The notes beneath the pieces are model-generated. The model was not told the origin of the DNA. It ran no database searches and saw nothing but the letters and a program-made list of their open reading frames with translations. This document shows, piece after piece, positions 7,928 to 19,580 of a stretch of 31,104 bases of DNA (its first letter is position 1; each line of letters starts with the position of its first letter). The position numbers and the translations under genes were made by a program. This stretch comes from Thermoplasmatota archaeon. GTDB taxonomy: Archaea; Thermoplasmatota; Thermoplasmata; GCA-020350865; JAUVCJ01. The stretch lies in NCBI GenBank assembly GCA_030595765.1, contig JAUVCJ010000003.1, forward strand, positions 1 to 31,104. The letters run 5' to 3'.

Positions 7928-10558
7928 ATGGCGGATTACGACATCAAAGCAGTCGAGAAGAAGTGGCAGAAATGGTGGGAGAAGAAGCGAATATATGAGT
8001 TCGATCCTGAAGACCTGACCCGCCCAATTTATTCCATTGACAATCCGCCTAGATACGCAAGTGGCGGCCTGCACATGGGTCACGCCACACACTATACACA
8101 CATCGACCTGTGCGCCCGTTACAAACGCCAGCGCGGTTTCAACGTGCTGTTTCCATTATGTTTTGATGTCAATGGCATGCCCATTGAGGTGAATGTCGAA
8201 AAGAAGCATGGCATTAACATGAGAGAGACCGACCGCCATGAGTTCATCAAGCTTTGCGAGGATTTTGCAGAGGCCAACATCGACGAGATGGTAGGCCAGT
8301 TCCAGACAATGGGGTTCTCAATGGACGAGTCCCAATACTATCAGACCAATGCTGAGTACTACCGCCGCCTGACCCAGATAAGCTTTATCAAGATGTTCGA
8401 GGCCGGCCATGTTTACAAGGGCGAGGCCCCTATCAACTGGTGCCCACGTTGCGCAACTGCCATTGCAGATGCTGAAGTGGAGTATCAGGAGCGTAAGACA
8501 AAGCTCAACACCATCCTTTTCAAGCATAAGGACAGCGATGAGACCTTCGAGATAGCCACTACCAGGCCGGAGTTGCTTTGTGCCTGCCAGTTGGTTGGCA
8601 TAAACCCGGAAGACCCAAGAGCCGAAGCGATGGCTGGCAAGGAGGTCATCGCCCCGGTATTTGATAGGCCTGTCAAGGTCGTATCTGACCCAAAGGTGGA
8701 GCTGGATTTCGGCACTGGCATGATGATGATATGTTCCATTGGGGACAAGGACGACATCGAATGGCTCTACAAGTACGAGCTGCCTTTTGATATGGCCATT
8801 GATGAGACTGGAAAAATGAACGACCTTGCTGGAGAATATGCAGGCCTCAGTACAGAAGAGGCCAGGGAAAAGATAATTTCGAAGATGAAGGAGCAGGGGC
8901 AGCTTGTCAAGCAGGAAGAGGTGGAGCAGAACGTCGGCACTTGCTGGCGTTGCAAGACCCCGATCGAGTTCCTCAAGGTTCCACAGTGGTTCATAGCAAC
9001 CCTTCCTCACAAGGAGAAGATACTGAAGGCCGCAGACGAGCTAAGATGGATCCCAGATTTCATGAAAAAGCGGCTTATTGACTGGACCGAGTCCCTTAAC
9101 AGAGATTGGGTGGTTTCCAGGCAGCGATACTTTGCAACTCCAATACCGCTTTGGGAGTGCGATTGCGGGAACGTTGTGCTGGCTAAGATCGACCAGTGTT
9201 ATGTTGACCCTACGCTCACCAAGCCTCCAGTGGATAAATGCCCAACCTGCGGTGGCAAGCTCAAGGGCTGCCAGGACGTTTTTGACACCTGGATGGATTC
9301 GAGCCTTTCGGCACTTTATGTGGGTTTCTGGGAGAGGGATGATAGCATCTTCAAGAGAGTGTTCCCAATATCACTTAGACCCCAATCCCACGACATAATA
9401 AGAACATGGGCTTTCTACACCCTGCTTAGAACCGCGCTTCTGGAGGATAGGGCCCCCTGGAAGGATATTCTGGTGGATGGTTTCATACTGGCAACTGACG
9501 GCACACCGATGCACACCTCTTTGGGCAATGTCGTTGACCCACTGGAGTTGATTCAGGAGCACGGCACCGACCCATTGAGGTACTTTGCTGGCACCTGTTC
9601 TCTTGGGATCGACACTCCAGTGCGGATGCAGGACATAACCCGCGGCTCTCGTTTCATAAAGAAGTTCGTGAACATCCAGGAATTTATTGGAAAGCTTTTG
9701 GGCGGTAGAAAGAAGATCCAGATGAAAAGCATGAAGGAGGTTGACAAATGGCTAATGTCCCTGTATTCCGGGCTGGTTCAGGAAACCACCAAGCATCTGG
9801 AGGGCTATGAGTTCGAAAAGGCTCTGCGAGGAATGGAGCTGTTCACCTGGCATGAGTTTGCAGACCATTACCTGGAACTGGTCAAGCACAGGACATACGG
9901 CCCAAAAAAGTCTCTTGGAGCAATATACACCCTTTACACCGTTGGTCTGGGTCTAACAAAAATGATGGCGCCGTACTTCCCTCACCTCTGCGAAGAGATA
10001 TACCAGCAGAACTACAAAGCACTTGATGGAGCCAAGAGTGTGCATTTGTCCATCTGGCCAGAGCCAGGAAAGATTGACTCGGAGGCCGAAGAAAAAGGCG
10101 AGCTTGCAAAGGAGATCGTCAAGGAGGTCAGGAGCTGGAAGTCCAGCAAGGGCATTGCATTGAACAAGGAAATTTCGCTTGTCGAGGTGCTTTCCAAGGA
10201 CAAAGGACTTCTGGACGGCATCGAGGACGACATCAAGGCCACACTATCCATCAAGAAACTGTCCATCGTTGAAGAAAAGGATTGCCAGGAAAGGATAATC
10301 GGCATCAAGCCTATCTACTCCAAAATCGGGCCTACATATAAGAAGCACTCCAAAGCCATCATCGCAGAATTAGAGAAGGCTCAGCCTGAGGAAGTAGCCG
10401 ATGCCATTCGAAGAGGTAGCTTCGAGGTGATACTCCGCTCGGGCAGAGGAGTTAAACTTACTTCAGAGCACATCTCGTTGGTGAAAAAAATGGTTGTTCA
10501 GGGTCAAGAGGTGGATTCCCTGGCTGTCGGAGACCTTACTGTATTCGTTGCAGAGTAA
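7928..10558 (+). CDS. valS: Valyl-tRNA synthetase with degenerate KMSKS loop
   Basis: 876-residue class Ia synthetase that charges tRNA-Val in the cytoplasm. I prefer the ATG at 7928 over an in-frame TTG at 7919 because of the TATA spacing. HIGH signature is HMGH (49-52). The CP1 editing domain has ATTRPE and FGTGMMMICSIGDKDD, which is the ValRS form (IleRS has TTTPWTLP). Zinc-knuckle pairs appear as WCPRC, CWRC, CDC and CPTC. DVFDTWMDSS and GFILATDG precede the KMSKS site. That site reads PMHTS (527-531): only M and the final S agree with KMSKS, and both lysines are missing. The anticodon-binding domain follows, then a compact C-terminal part with no long coiled coil. The reading frame is intact. 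The enzyme class is firm; how it works without the KMSKS lysines is an open point. IleRS lies about 700 bases downstream on the same strand. Confidence 0.93.
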   Translation: MADYDIKAVEKKWQKWWEKKRIYEFDPEDLTRPIYSIDNPPRYASGGLHMGHATHYTHIDLCARYKRQRGFNVLFPLCFDVNGMPIEVNVEKKHGINMRETDRHEFIKLCEDFAEANIDEMVGQFQTMGFSMDESQYYQTNAEYYRRLTQISFIKMFEAGHVYKGEAPINWCPRCATAIADAEVEYQERKTKLNTILFKHKDSDETFEIATTRPELLCACQLVGINPEDPRAEAMAGKEVIAPVFDRPVKVVSDPKVELDFGTGMMMICSIGDKDDIEWLYKYELPFDMAIDETGKMNDLAGEYAGLSTEEAREKIISKMKEQGQLVKQEEVEQNVGTCWRCKTPIEFLKVPQWFIATLPHKEKILKAADELRWIPDFMKKRLIDWTESLNRDWVVSRQRYFATPIPLWECDCGNVVLAKIDQCYVDPTLTKPPVDKCPTCGGKLKGCQDVFDTWMDSSLSALYVGFWERDDSIFKRVFPISLRPQSHDIIRTWAFYTLLRTALLEDRAPWKDILVDGFILATDGTPMHTSLGNVVDPLELIQEHGTDPLRYFAGTCSLGIDTPVRMQDITRGSRFIKKFVNIQEFIGKLLGGRKKIQMKSMKEVDKWLMSLYSGLVQETTKHLEGYEFEKALRGMELFTWHEFADHYLELVKHRTYGPKKSLGAIYTLYTVGLGLTKMMAPYFPHLCEEIYQQNYKALDGAKSVHLSIWPEPGKIDSEAEEKGELAKEIVKEVRSWKSSKGIALNKEISLVEVLSKDKGLLDGIEDDIKATLSIKKLSIVEEKDCQERIIGIKPIYSKIGPTYKKHSKAIIAELEKAQPEEVADAIRRGSFEVILRSGRGVKLTSEHISLVKKMVVQGQEVDSLAVGDLTVFVAE

Positions 10559-10740
10559 TTATGCATATCAATCTCCAACATGATTTCATTCTGACCCAAT
10601 ATTTCAAGCTCGGACATGAATTCAATCTTCAACATTCGTACACTAATTCAATCCGCAAACTGATTCAATCTCCAACATAATTTCAATCAGAAACAATATT
10701 TCATCCACAAACTTTATGATGTTTCCAGTTCAATGGATGT
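10559..10740 (+). repeat. Intergenic region with six degenerate copies of a TTCAATCYNCAAC-like motif
   Basis: Copies start near 10567, 10621, 10647, 10664, 10682 and 10700. The four from 10647 on are spaced about 17-18 bases apart. The best two (10567-10580 and 10664-10677) share TCAATCTCCAACAT. Units are too short, degenerate and spacer-poor for CRISPR. They could be protein-binding sites or remnants of slippage. CTTTATGAT at 10712-10720 is a weak TATA candidate for the gene that follows. Confidence 0.5.
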
Positions 10741-10752
10741 TTGGAGAGGCGA

Positions 10753-11079
10753 ATGGAAAAACCAGTGTCAATGCCAGAATCTGAGATGATACTTCTTCTA
10801 ACAGGGCCATTCTCACCACCTCGTGAGCCTTTCACGCCTGTTCAAGCCTCCGACGAGATAGTTTCCCTGTTCTGTGTGCTCCATAACGGAATAGAAGTTG
10901 CCATGCCGATAATCAGGAACCAGTTCTTCAAGGAGGATGTGGATTTTGACCATCCCACAGGCGAGGGATTGGCCAGAGTAACTCAAGGCTTGGTCGAAGT
11001 TACCAACTTCTTAAAGGGTGACAAAATATCCAAGCTTGCTGAAAAACGCTTTGCCCTCTTTCTTAGGCACATGGCCTAA
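10753..11079 (+). CDS. Small protein of unknown function between valS and ileS
   Basis: 108 residues from the ATG at 10753, which follows a GGAGAGG run by 3 bases; an in-frame TTG at 10741 and ATG at 10771 are alternatives. I recognise no family. It is a mixed alpha/beta sequence without signal peptide, membrane segment, cysteine pairs or low-complexity tail. Visible marks are a proline-rich SPPREPFTPVQ stretch, FFKEDVDFDHP, and a C-terminal helix ending FLRHMA. Codon use looks like that of its tRNA synthetase neighbours, so it is likely a resident gene. Its own weak TATA and the T-rich stretch after it suggest a separate short transcript. No function is proposed. Confidence 0.6.
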   Translation: MEKPVSMPESEMILLLTGPFSPPREPFTPVQASDEIVSLFCVLHNGIEVAMPIIRNQFFKEDVDFDHPTGEGLARVTQGLVEVTNFLKGDKISKLAEKRFALFLRHMA

Positions 11080-11279
11080 CGTTTGGCAGCCTTACGTTTG
11101 GTTGCTTGTCGACATGTTAGTTTTGCTTCTTCTCTGTCTTCTTCTGTTTTTCGCGTTCCCAAAACCTCGGTGTTTTCGGGTTTTTGCCAATATTTTGCCT
11201 AGTTTTGCAAATATACGCTTATAAGAGTTGAGGATAATTTATATAATTGAACCAACTTCCAACATCTTCACTGGAAGCG
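11080..11279 (+). promoter_or_regulatory. T-rich terminator region and ileS promoter
   Basis: Several pyrimidine-rich runs at about 11120-11215 (TTTTGCTTCTTCT, TTTTT, TTTTTGCC) would suit archaeal T-tract termination of the small gene. Two TATA candidates follow: CTTATAAG at 11218-11225 and TTATATAAT at 11238-11246. The second predicts a start near 11268 and a short leader before ATG 11280. The first predicts a start at about 11247, where a TTG could be read leaderless. I use ATG 11280. Confidence 0.5.
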
Positions 11280-14200
11280 ATGGATATGGTTTCACAGGTC
11301 AGTAAAAGATACGACCCAAGAGCAGTCATGGCCAAATATGAGGCTTATTGGCAGGAGAACAATGCCTATGCCAAGGCAAAAAGGCATAGGGAGAATGGCA
11401 AGGCTTATTACTTCGTTGATGGCCCTCCATACACCTCTGGATACATCCATGTTGGAACAGCATGGAACAAGATCCTAAAGGACACCATCATTCGCTTCCG
11501 CAGGCAACAGGGCTACAATGTTCGAGACCAGCCTGGCTTTGACATGCACGGTCTACCCATTGAGGTCAAGGTGGAAAAGAGCCTGAACATCAATAACAAG
11601 AAAGGCATTGAAGAGATGGGTATCGGAAATTTTGTTGCAACTTGTAGACAGTTTGCACTCCAGTTCAAGGATACCATGACAGGCCAGTTCAAGCTCTTGG
11701 GAGTATGGATGGACTGGGATAATCCCTATCTGACCATTCGCAACTCCTATGTCGAATCGGCATGGTGGTCGCTCCAGAAAGCCTACCAGAAAGGGCTATT
11801 GAGCCAGTCTGAACGGGTCCTGACATGGTGCCCACGTTGTGAAACTGCTCTGGCCGAAGCCGAGGTGGAGTACTGGGATGAAAAAGACCCATCGATCTAT
11901 GTGAAATTTCCATTGGTAGGGCTAGATAACGAGTTTATATTAATCTGGACCACCACTCCCTGGACCCTGCCTGCAAACTTGGCAGCAGCAGTTCATCCCG
12001 ATCTGGAATATGCCAGGGTCAAGGCCTTTTCCCAAGACGGTGGCGAGCAGATACTATGGATGCTTAACGACCTTGTGGAAGAGGTGATAGAGATGTCCGA
12101 TATAGAGGGAGCTGAGGTCCTCGAGGTCAAGGTCGGCGAGGAGCTGGCAGGATGGAAGTATGTTCATCCTCTTAGAGATGAGATACCATTCCAGAAGCGA
12201 ATAAAGGGAGATTGGGTCCACTCCATCGTGCCATCAACGACCGTTGTCCCTGAATATACTGGCATCGTTCACATCGCACCTGGGCATGGCCCTGAGGATT
12301 TCGAAATAGGCAAGGAGCACAACCTCCCTCCGTTCTGCCCAGTTCTGGAGGATGGGACATTCAGCCCTGGAGCCGGCCCTTTCAAGGGAGCTCATGTCAA
12401 GAAATCCAATAATAAGATCATGAGAAAGCTCATGTCAGCGGGACTATTATTCCATTCTGGAAAGATCACACATCGCTATGGGCATTGCTGGCGATGTAAG
12501 GATCCCATCATCTATAGAACTACTGACCAGTGGTTCCTTCAGGTGACAAAGGTCAAGAACAAGATGTTAGAAGAAATTGCCGCCATCGAGTGGACCCCGG
12601 AATGGGCTGGCTCTTCCAGACAGAAGGACTGGGTCAGCAATACCAGGGATTGGTGCATATCCAGGCAGAGATACTGGGGCATACCCATGCCCATCTGGAC
12701 CTGTGAGTGCGGTGCCATGAAGGTGATCGGCTCAGTCGACGAAATGAAAAAAGACGGCACCTTGCCTCCTGCTGTTCATGTAGAGGCCGACCTTCCTGAA
12801 AGCTCACCACTTGCCGGCATGGACCTGCACAGGCCATGGGTGGACAACGTGACCTTCCCATGCCCAAAGTGCCAGGGCACAATGAAGAGGATCCCTGATG
12901 TTCTGGATGTATGGTTCGACTCCGCAGTTTCATCATGGGCTCAGCTTGGTTACCCCCGGGAAAAGGCTGAGTACAACAAATGGTGGCCTTGCAAGTGGAT
13001 TACTGAAGCACATGACCAGACACGAGGATGGTTCTATTCCCAGCTTGGTGCTGGCGTGATAACAATGGATGAGATCCCTTATCGCTCGGTGCTGATGCAT
13101 GGATGGGCACTGGACCTGTCAGGTAAGCGCATGTCCAAGAGCGAGGGCAACGTCATAGACCCACTGGAGATCGTCGGAGAGTATGGCGCTGACACCCTGC
13201 GATTTTACCTGCTCAAGGCCAACGCCCCCTGGGAGGACATCCAGTTCAATCCCGACGGTGTCAAGGCCGCACACAAGACCCTCAACATATTCTGGAACGT
13301 CTACTATTTTGCAACCACATACATGGCATTGGACAAGTTCTCAGGCACCAAGATTAGGCTATCGCGGATCAGCGACCACTTCAGGCCAGAGGATCAGTGG
13401 GTCCTATCCAGACTTGAAAGTACGAAAGAGAGTTTTATAGAGCACATGGAGGCTTACGAGCTGCACAAGGCATGCAGGGTCGTTGAGGAGTTCATACTGG
13501 TCGACCTCTCTCGATGGTACATAAGGCTCACCAGGGACAGAACCTGGACCGAGGATGATAAGGGTAAAGATGACAAGAACGCAGCCTACAAGGCCATGCA
13601 CGTCATCCTGCTGGATCTGGCAAAGCTCATGTCTCCCATTACTCCCTATATCTCAGAGGAGATATATCAAAACCTGGACGAGAAGGCTCTCACAACCGTT
13701 CACATGACAGACATCATGGAGCCGGATGGTAGCCTGCTCAAACCTGACCTGGAGAGGTCAATGAAGATCGCTCAGGCCATTGTGGAGACTGTGCTGCGGC
13801 TTCGCCAGAAGGCAGAGATCAAGCTCAGATGGCCAGTTGGCAACATCGTTGTTCAGGCCCGTAATGCTGAGGTTGTCCAGGCCGTCAAGTCACTGGAAGG
13901 TGTCTTAAAAAGCCAAACGAATTGCAAGAACATTGACCTAGTTTCTCCTGACGAGGAATGGACTGGAATGGAGATCGAGGTTCAGCCCAAGATGGATGTC
14001 ATCGGCCCGGTCTACAGGCAGTGGGGTGGAAAGGTTGCAGCCCTTCTCAGGTACCAGGAGCCCAGGAAGATAAAAGAGGGAATAGAGAAAGGCGAGTATG
14101 AGTTAGGCATTGAGGGACAGCTGTTGAAGATCCATCCGAACATGGTCACCTTCATAAGCGCCTTGCCCGAGAAAATGATAGAAGGGGAGTTTGATGGGGG

Positions 14201-15881
14201 CGAGATCTACCTGGACATGGCCTTGACTGACGAGCTTCGGGCTGAAGGATACTCCAAGGAGGTCATCCGCAGAATTCAGCAGATGAGAAAGGAGATGGAT
14301 CTTGATGTCGAGGACATAATACAGACCAAGATATCTCTAAGTGATGAGATGGCGGACACCCTGGATGAGTGGAAGAATAGCATCGCCAAGGAAACAAGAA
14401 CCAGTGAACTGACCTTCATATTCGACGAAATACTTGAAGACGAGGCCGAGGGTTTCATGACCGAATGGAACATCATGGGAGAATCTCTGGTCATCAGCAT
14501 CATAGCTCCTGAGAAGAAAGAGAGAGAGGAGGAGGAGCAGGCTGAAGAGACCAGTGGACATCTTTCAGCAGCACTTCAGAATGCAATGCAGTTCCTTCAG
14601 GCCAGAGATCAGATGACTGCCCAGCAGCAGGGAGGTTCTCCGGTGGTCGAGATCTCGATACAGACCGGAGGGGCGGCTCCAGAAACGGTGGCGGTTGATA
14701 TTGACCCAGAGCTGCTCAGACAATTTACTAGCATACCTGGCGTGGATAACCAGACCGCTAAAAAACTATATCTCGCAGGAATAAACAGCCTGGAAGTGGT
14801 AGCCTCTTATTCCCAGGATGAGTTGGTTGCTAAGGCTAATATTTCCAGCACACTGGCAGAGATAATTCACAAGTCCCTGAGAAAGGATCAGAGCCCAATA
14901 ACGAAGACCCGGAGATGTCATGTTTGCGGAGCCAAGATATCTGAAGATGCCAATAGTTGCAATAGGTGTGGCTCTGAAGCAAAACCTCCCGAAGCCCCCA
15001 AGCCCGAGGAAGAAGCAGGAGGGGATCCCGGATCGGACAAGGCCAAAGGCAAAGCATCTCCTTCAGAAGAGGAAATGATTCTCCCTGACATACCTGGAGT
15101 GGTGGTGGACAAGGGTGGCGCTCAGGATTCTAAGGTCACTATCGTGGTTGAGAAGACTGATGATTTTCCGCCGCCTCCCGAGGATGAGGACTTTGATGGG
15201 TCTATGGCCAAGCAGAAAAAGGAAGTCAGCAAAGCTAAGGAACCCAAGCCAGGTCGCAAGGGTAAGCCAGATCGAGAGACCAAACCCGATGAAAAGGTCA
15301 GGCCCGATGATGAAGTGGGATCTGATAGCAAGGCAAAGCCAAAGGATGAAGGCAAGCCCAAGAAAGATAAAAAAGGAAAGAAGGGCAAGAAGGATGGCGC
15401 TGACAAAGAAGATGCTGAGCCAGAGGATGGCCAGGAACTCGATGAGGGCTTCTGCTATCTTGTCAAGGACATTCCGACAGCCTATAAGCTATTCACCAGG
15501 GAGCTGAAGAAGGGCAGACCCAGCATGTGCGTTACCAGGGATTATCCAGCCAAGATCAAGAGAAAATACAAACTCAAAGGCGCGCAAATCCTGTGGCTCT
15601 CCGATGTTGGAAAGAAGGATACCATTCCACCCAAGTCCCTGGAGAAGCTGAACCTTTCACTGGAGAGATTCATGAACAAGGAGGAGAAGGGCATCATCCT
15701 CATTGTTGGCCTGGAGTATTTGATTACCAACAATAGCTTCTCAACCGTGCTAAGGCTCTTCCAATCCCTCCGAGACCAGATATCGGTTCACAACTCCACC
15801 TTACTCATGCCTGTGGATCCCAGTTCCCTGCAGGGCAATCAGTACAAGCTTCTTGAGCGAGAAGTGGATGCCTGCATCTAG
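11280..15881 (+). CDS. ileS: Isoleucyl-tRNA synthetase fused to HhH, zinc-ribbon and DUF835 domains
   Basis: 1533 residues, about 450 longer than a usual archaeal IleRS. Residues 1 to about 1085 are a complete class Ia IleRS: HVGT signature (57-60), WCPRCETALAEAEVEY, editing-domain TTTPWTLPANLA, CECG and CPKC zinc pairs, DVLDVWFDSAVSSWA, RMSKS loop (617-621), anticodon-binding domain, and the C-terminal region seen in archaeal forms. Then come a glutamate-rich linker, a helix-hairpin-helix-like segment (about 1140-1203, SIPGVDNQTAKKLYLAGI), a zinc ribbon (C1213, C1216, C1227, C1230), a Lys/Glu/Asp/Pro linker (about 1240-1384) and a DUF835 domain (about 1385-1533: CYLVKD, VTRDYP, ILWLSDV, GLEYLITNN, MPVDPSSL). 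The frame is open throughout with no stop or frameshift, and the domains join through linkers as in a true fusion. IleRS and DUF835 assignments are firm; the role of the tail is unknown. Confidence 0.93.
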   Translation: MDMVSQVSKRYDPRAVMAKYEAYWQENNAYAKAKRHRENGKAYYFVDGPPYTSGYIHVGTAWNKILKDTIIRFRRQQGYNVRDQPGFDMHGLPIEVKVEKSLNINNKKGIEEMGIGNFVATCRQFALQFKDTMTGQFKLLGVWMDWDNPYLTIRNSYVESAWWSLQKAYQKGLLSQSERVLTWCPRCETALAEAEVEYWDEKDPSIYVKFPLVGLDNEFILIWTTTPWTLPANLAAAVHPDLEYARVKAFSQDGGEQILWMLNDLVEEVIEMSDIEGAEVLEVKVGEELAGWKYVHPLRDEIPFQKRIKGDWVHSIVPSTTVVPEYTGIVHIAPGHGPEDFEIGKEHNLPPFCPVLEDGTFSPGAGPFKGAHVKKSNNKIMRKLMSAGLLFHSGKITHRYGHCWRCKDPIIYRTTDQWFLQVTKVKNKMLEEIAAIEWTPEWAGSSRQKDWVSNTRDWCISRQRYWGIPMPIWTCECGAMKVIGSVDEMKKDGTLPPAVHVEADLPESSPLAGMDLHRPWVDNVTFPCPKCQGTMKRIPDVLDVWFDSAVSSWAQLGYPREKAEYNKWWPCKWITEAHDQTRGWFYSQLGAGVITMDEIPYRSVLMHGWALDLSGKRMSKSEGNVIDPLEIVGEYGADTLRFYLLKANAPWEDIQFNPDGVKAAHKTLNIFWNVYYFATTYMALDKFSGTKIRLSRISDHFRPEDQWVLSRLESTKESFIEHMEAYELHKACRVVEEFILVDLSRWYIRLTRDRTWTEDDKGKDDKNAAYKAMHVILLDLAKLMSPITPYISEEIYQNLDEKALTTVHMTDIMEPDGSLLKPDLERSMKIAQAIVETVLRLRQKAEIKLRWPVGNIVVQARNAEVVQAVKSLEGVLKSQTNCKNIDLVSPDEEWTGMEIEVQPKMDVIGPVYRQWGGKVAALLRYQEPRKIKEGIEKGEYELGIEGQLLKIHPNMVTFISALPEKMIEGEFDGGEIYLDMALTDELRAEGYSKEVIRRIQQMRKEMDLDVEDIIQTKISLSDEMADTLDEWKNSIAKETRTSELTFIFDEILEDEAEGFMTEWNIMGESLVISIIAPEKKEREEEEQAEETSGHLSAALQNAMQFLQARDQMTAQQQGGSPVVEISIQTGGAAPETVAVDIDPELLRQFTSIPGVDNQTAKKLYLAGINSLEVVASYSQDELVAKANISSTLAEIIHKSLRKDQSPITKTRRCHVCGAKISEDANSCNRCGSEAKPPEAPKPEEEAGGDPGSDKAKGKASPSEEEMILPDIPGVVVDKGGAQDSKVTIVVEKTDDFPPPPEDEDFDGSMAKQKKEVSKAKEPKPGRKGKPDRETKPDEKVRPDDEVGSDSKAKPKDEGKPKKDKKGKKGKKDGADKEDAEPEDGQELDEGFCYLVKDIPTAYKLFTRELKKGRPSMCVTRDYPAKIKRKYKLKGAQILWLSDVGKKDTIPPKSLEKLNLSLERFMNKEEKGIILIVGLEYLITNNSFSTVLRLFQSLRDQISVHNSTLLMPVDPSSLQGNQYKLLEREVDACI

Positions 15882-16187
15882 TAGTGCTTAAGGATTCTTT
15901 ATATTGCAGTGCTCAAGGACAGCGCGTAAGGATGGCCCAATGATTCTTCTTTATAAGAAGTATAATTTTGCCAGATTCAAAGGAAAGTAGACCAAATTAG
16001 ATGCAATGATAAGCGAAATCGTTCTGGTTTTGGAGTGCGGCGATGGTAAATGGAGTGATTTTTCATGACTTATTTATTCAAAGGCAATAGAAATCGGCAA
16101 ATTTTGTTCAAAAATCAGCATACCCATACCTTTGTTTTACTGTGGCCATGATTAACTATATATACCCCAAGCAGAATACCACGTGTC
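15882..16187 (+). promoter_or_regulatory. Upstream region of rnpB and 23S rRNA with several TATA-like boxes
   Basis: No gene is seen here. TATA-like boxes are at 15897-15904 (TTTATATT), 15948-15956 (CTTTATAAG) and 16154-16164 (AACTATATATA). The last lies about 28 bases ahead of the RNase P RNA 5' helix and is the best stable-RNA promoter. A short direct repeat (GTGCTTAAGGA and GTGCTCAAGGA) lies at about 15884 and 15911. The tandem boxes suggest a strong multi-start promoter for the RNA genes. Confidence 0.55.
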
Positions 16188-16421
16188 CGCGTTACGAAGG
16201 CAGCTATGTTCCAGTTACTGGAATTGGTTGCATAACTTCTGCGGAAAGCCCCGGAAACCACACGGTTTACGGGCAACGTGCACCCGGAGAGCAATTAATA
16301 TCACCGGGGAAGGAACAGAGGTCGTTTGGAGGAGCGCTCTGACCCTGCATCATGAGATGCTGCCTGCTTGCCGGCAGGTCGTGGTTTGGGTGTGAGACCG
16401 GCGGCTTATGACTTTCGAACA
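16188..16421 (+). ncRNA. rnpB: RNase P RNA
   Basis: The RNA component of RNase P, which cuts the 5' leader from pre-tRNAs. Recognised by structure in the textbook order. P1 pairs GTTaCGAAGG (16191-16200, one bulged A) with CTTTCGAAC (16412-16420). P2 pairs GCAG (16200-16203) with CTGC (16239-16242). P3 is a TATG/CATA stem capped by TTCCAG-tta-CTGGAA (16209-16223). The first conserved region (CR I) follows directly as GCGGAAAGCCC (16241-16251). A CR II/III-like GTGCA-n5-AGAGCAA lies at about 16279, and CR V (GACCGGCGGCTTATG, about 16396-16410) comes just before the P1 3' strand. AAG-c-CC of CR I can pair with GGCTT of CR V to form P4. About 234 nt is short but within the archaeal range, so the distal specificity domain is probably reduced. 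The TATA box at 16154 fits its 5' end, and 23S rRNA starts only 90 bases downstream. Confidence 0.85.
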
Positions 16422-16481
16422 TATGCAACCAACGCCATAGAACGACGCTCTAAGGAAACGTTTTCCATTATGGAAGCGACG

Positions 16482-16510
16482 TCCTGGACGAGTGTCGAGC
16501 CGGCAGTTTT

Positions 16511-16517
<7 letters not shown>
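16482..16517 (+). other. 5' strand of the pre-23S processing stem (bulge-helix-bulge-like)
   Basis: TCCTG (16482-16486), CGAG (16489-16492) and GTCGAGCC (16494-16501) pair with CAGGA (19455-19459), TTCG (19450-19453) and GGCTCGAC (19440-19447) beyond the 23S 3' end. GCGGTCT (16511-16517) pairs with AGACCGC (19422-19428). A 4-bp central helix flanked by short bulges is the target of the archaeal splicing endonuclease, which excises pre-23S rRNA. The bulges here are slightly imperfect. Confidence 0.65.
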
Positions 16518-19429
<2,912 letters not shown>

Positions 19430-19439
19430 ATTGACTTCT

Positions 19440-19459
19440 GGCTCGACCGTTCGACAGGA
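19440..19459 (+). other. 3' strand of the pre-23S processing stem
   Basis: GGCTCGAC, TTCG and CAGGA are the partners of the 5' strand at 16482-16501. The pairing is broken by short bulges on both sides of the TTCG helix, which is the expected cut zone for the splicing endonuclease. Confidence 0.65.
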
Positions 19460-19510
19460 AGAGTGCGCGTTTGCGTTGGTTGCATCTTTCTCTCTATTTT
19501 TCTAATTTTT
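19449..19510 (+). terminator. 23S transcript terminator, first copy of a 56-base direct repeat
   Basis: The copy spans 19449-19504 and ends in pyrimidine/T-rich tracts (CTTTCTCTCTATTTTTCT, then ATTTTTT), which suit archaeal intrinsic termination. It recurs at 19661-19716 with two mismatches by my alignment. A small hairpin (AGCT-cgca-AGCT) follows at 19515-19526. Confidence 0.65.
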
Positions 19511-19580
19511 TAGGTAGCTCGCAAGCTATTCTGCCTTAGATAATCCTTTTTTTAAAAATCAGTAATGTTTATTTTCTCCA

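Noticed and set aside
10559..10740. Possible CRISPR array in the repeated TTCAATC words.
   Set aside because: Units are only about 13 bases, degenerate, and leave no spacers of usual length; no cas gene is in the window.
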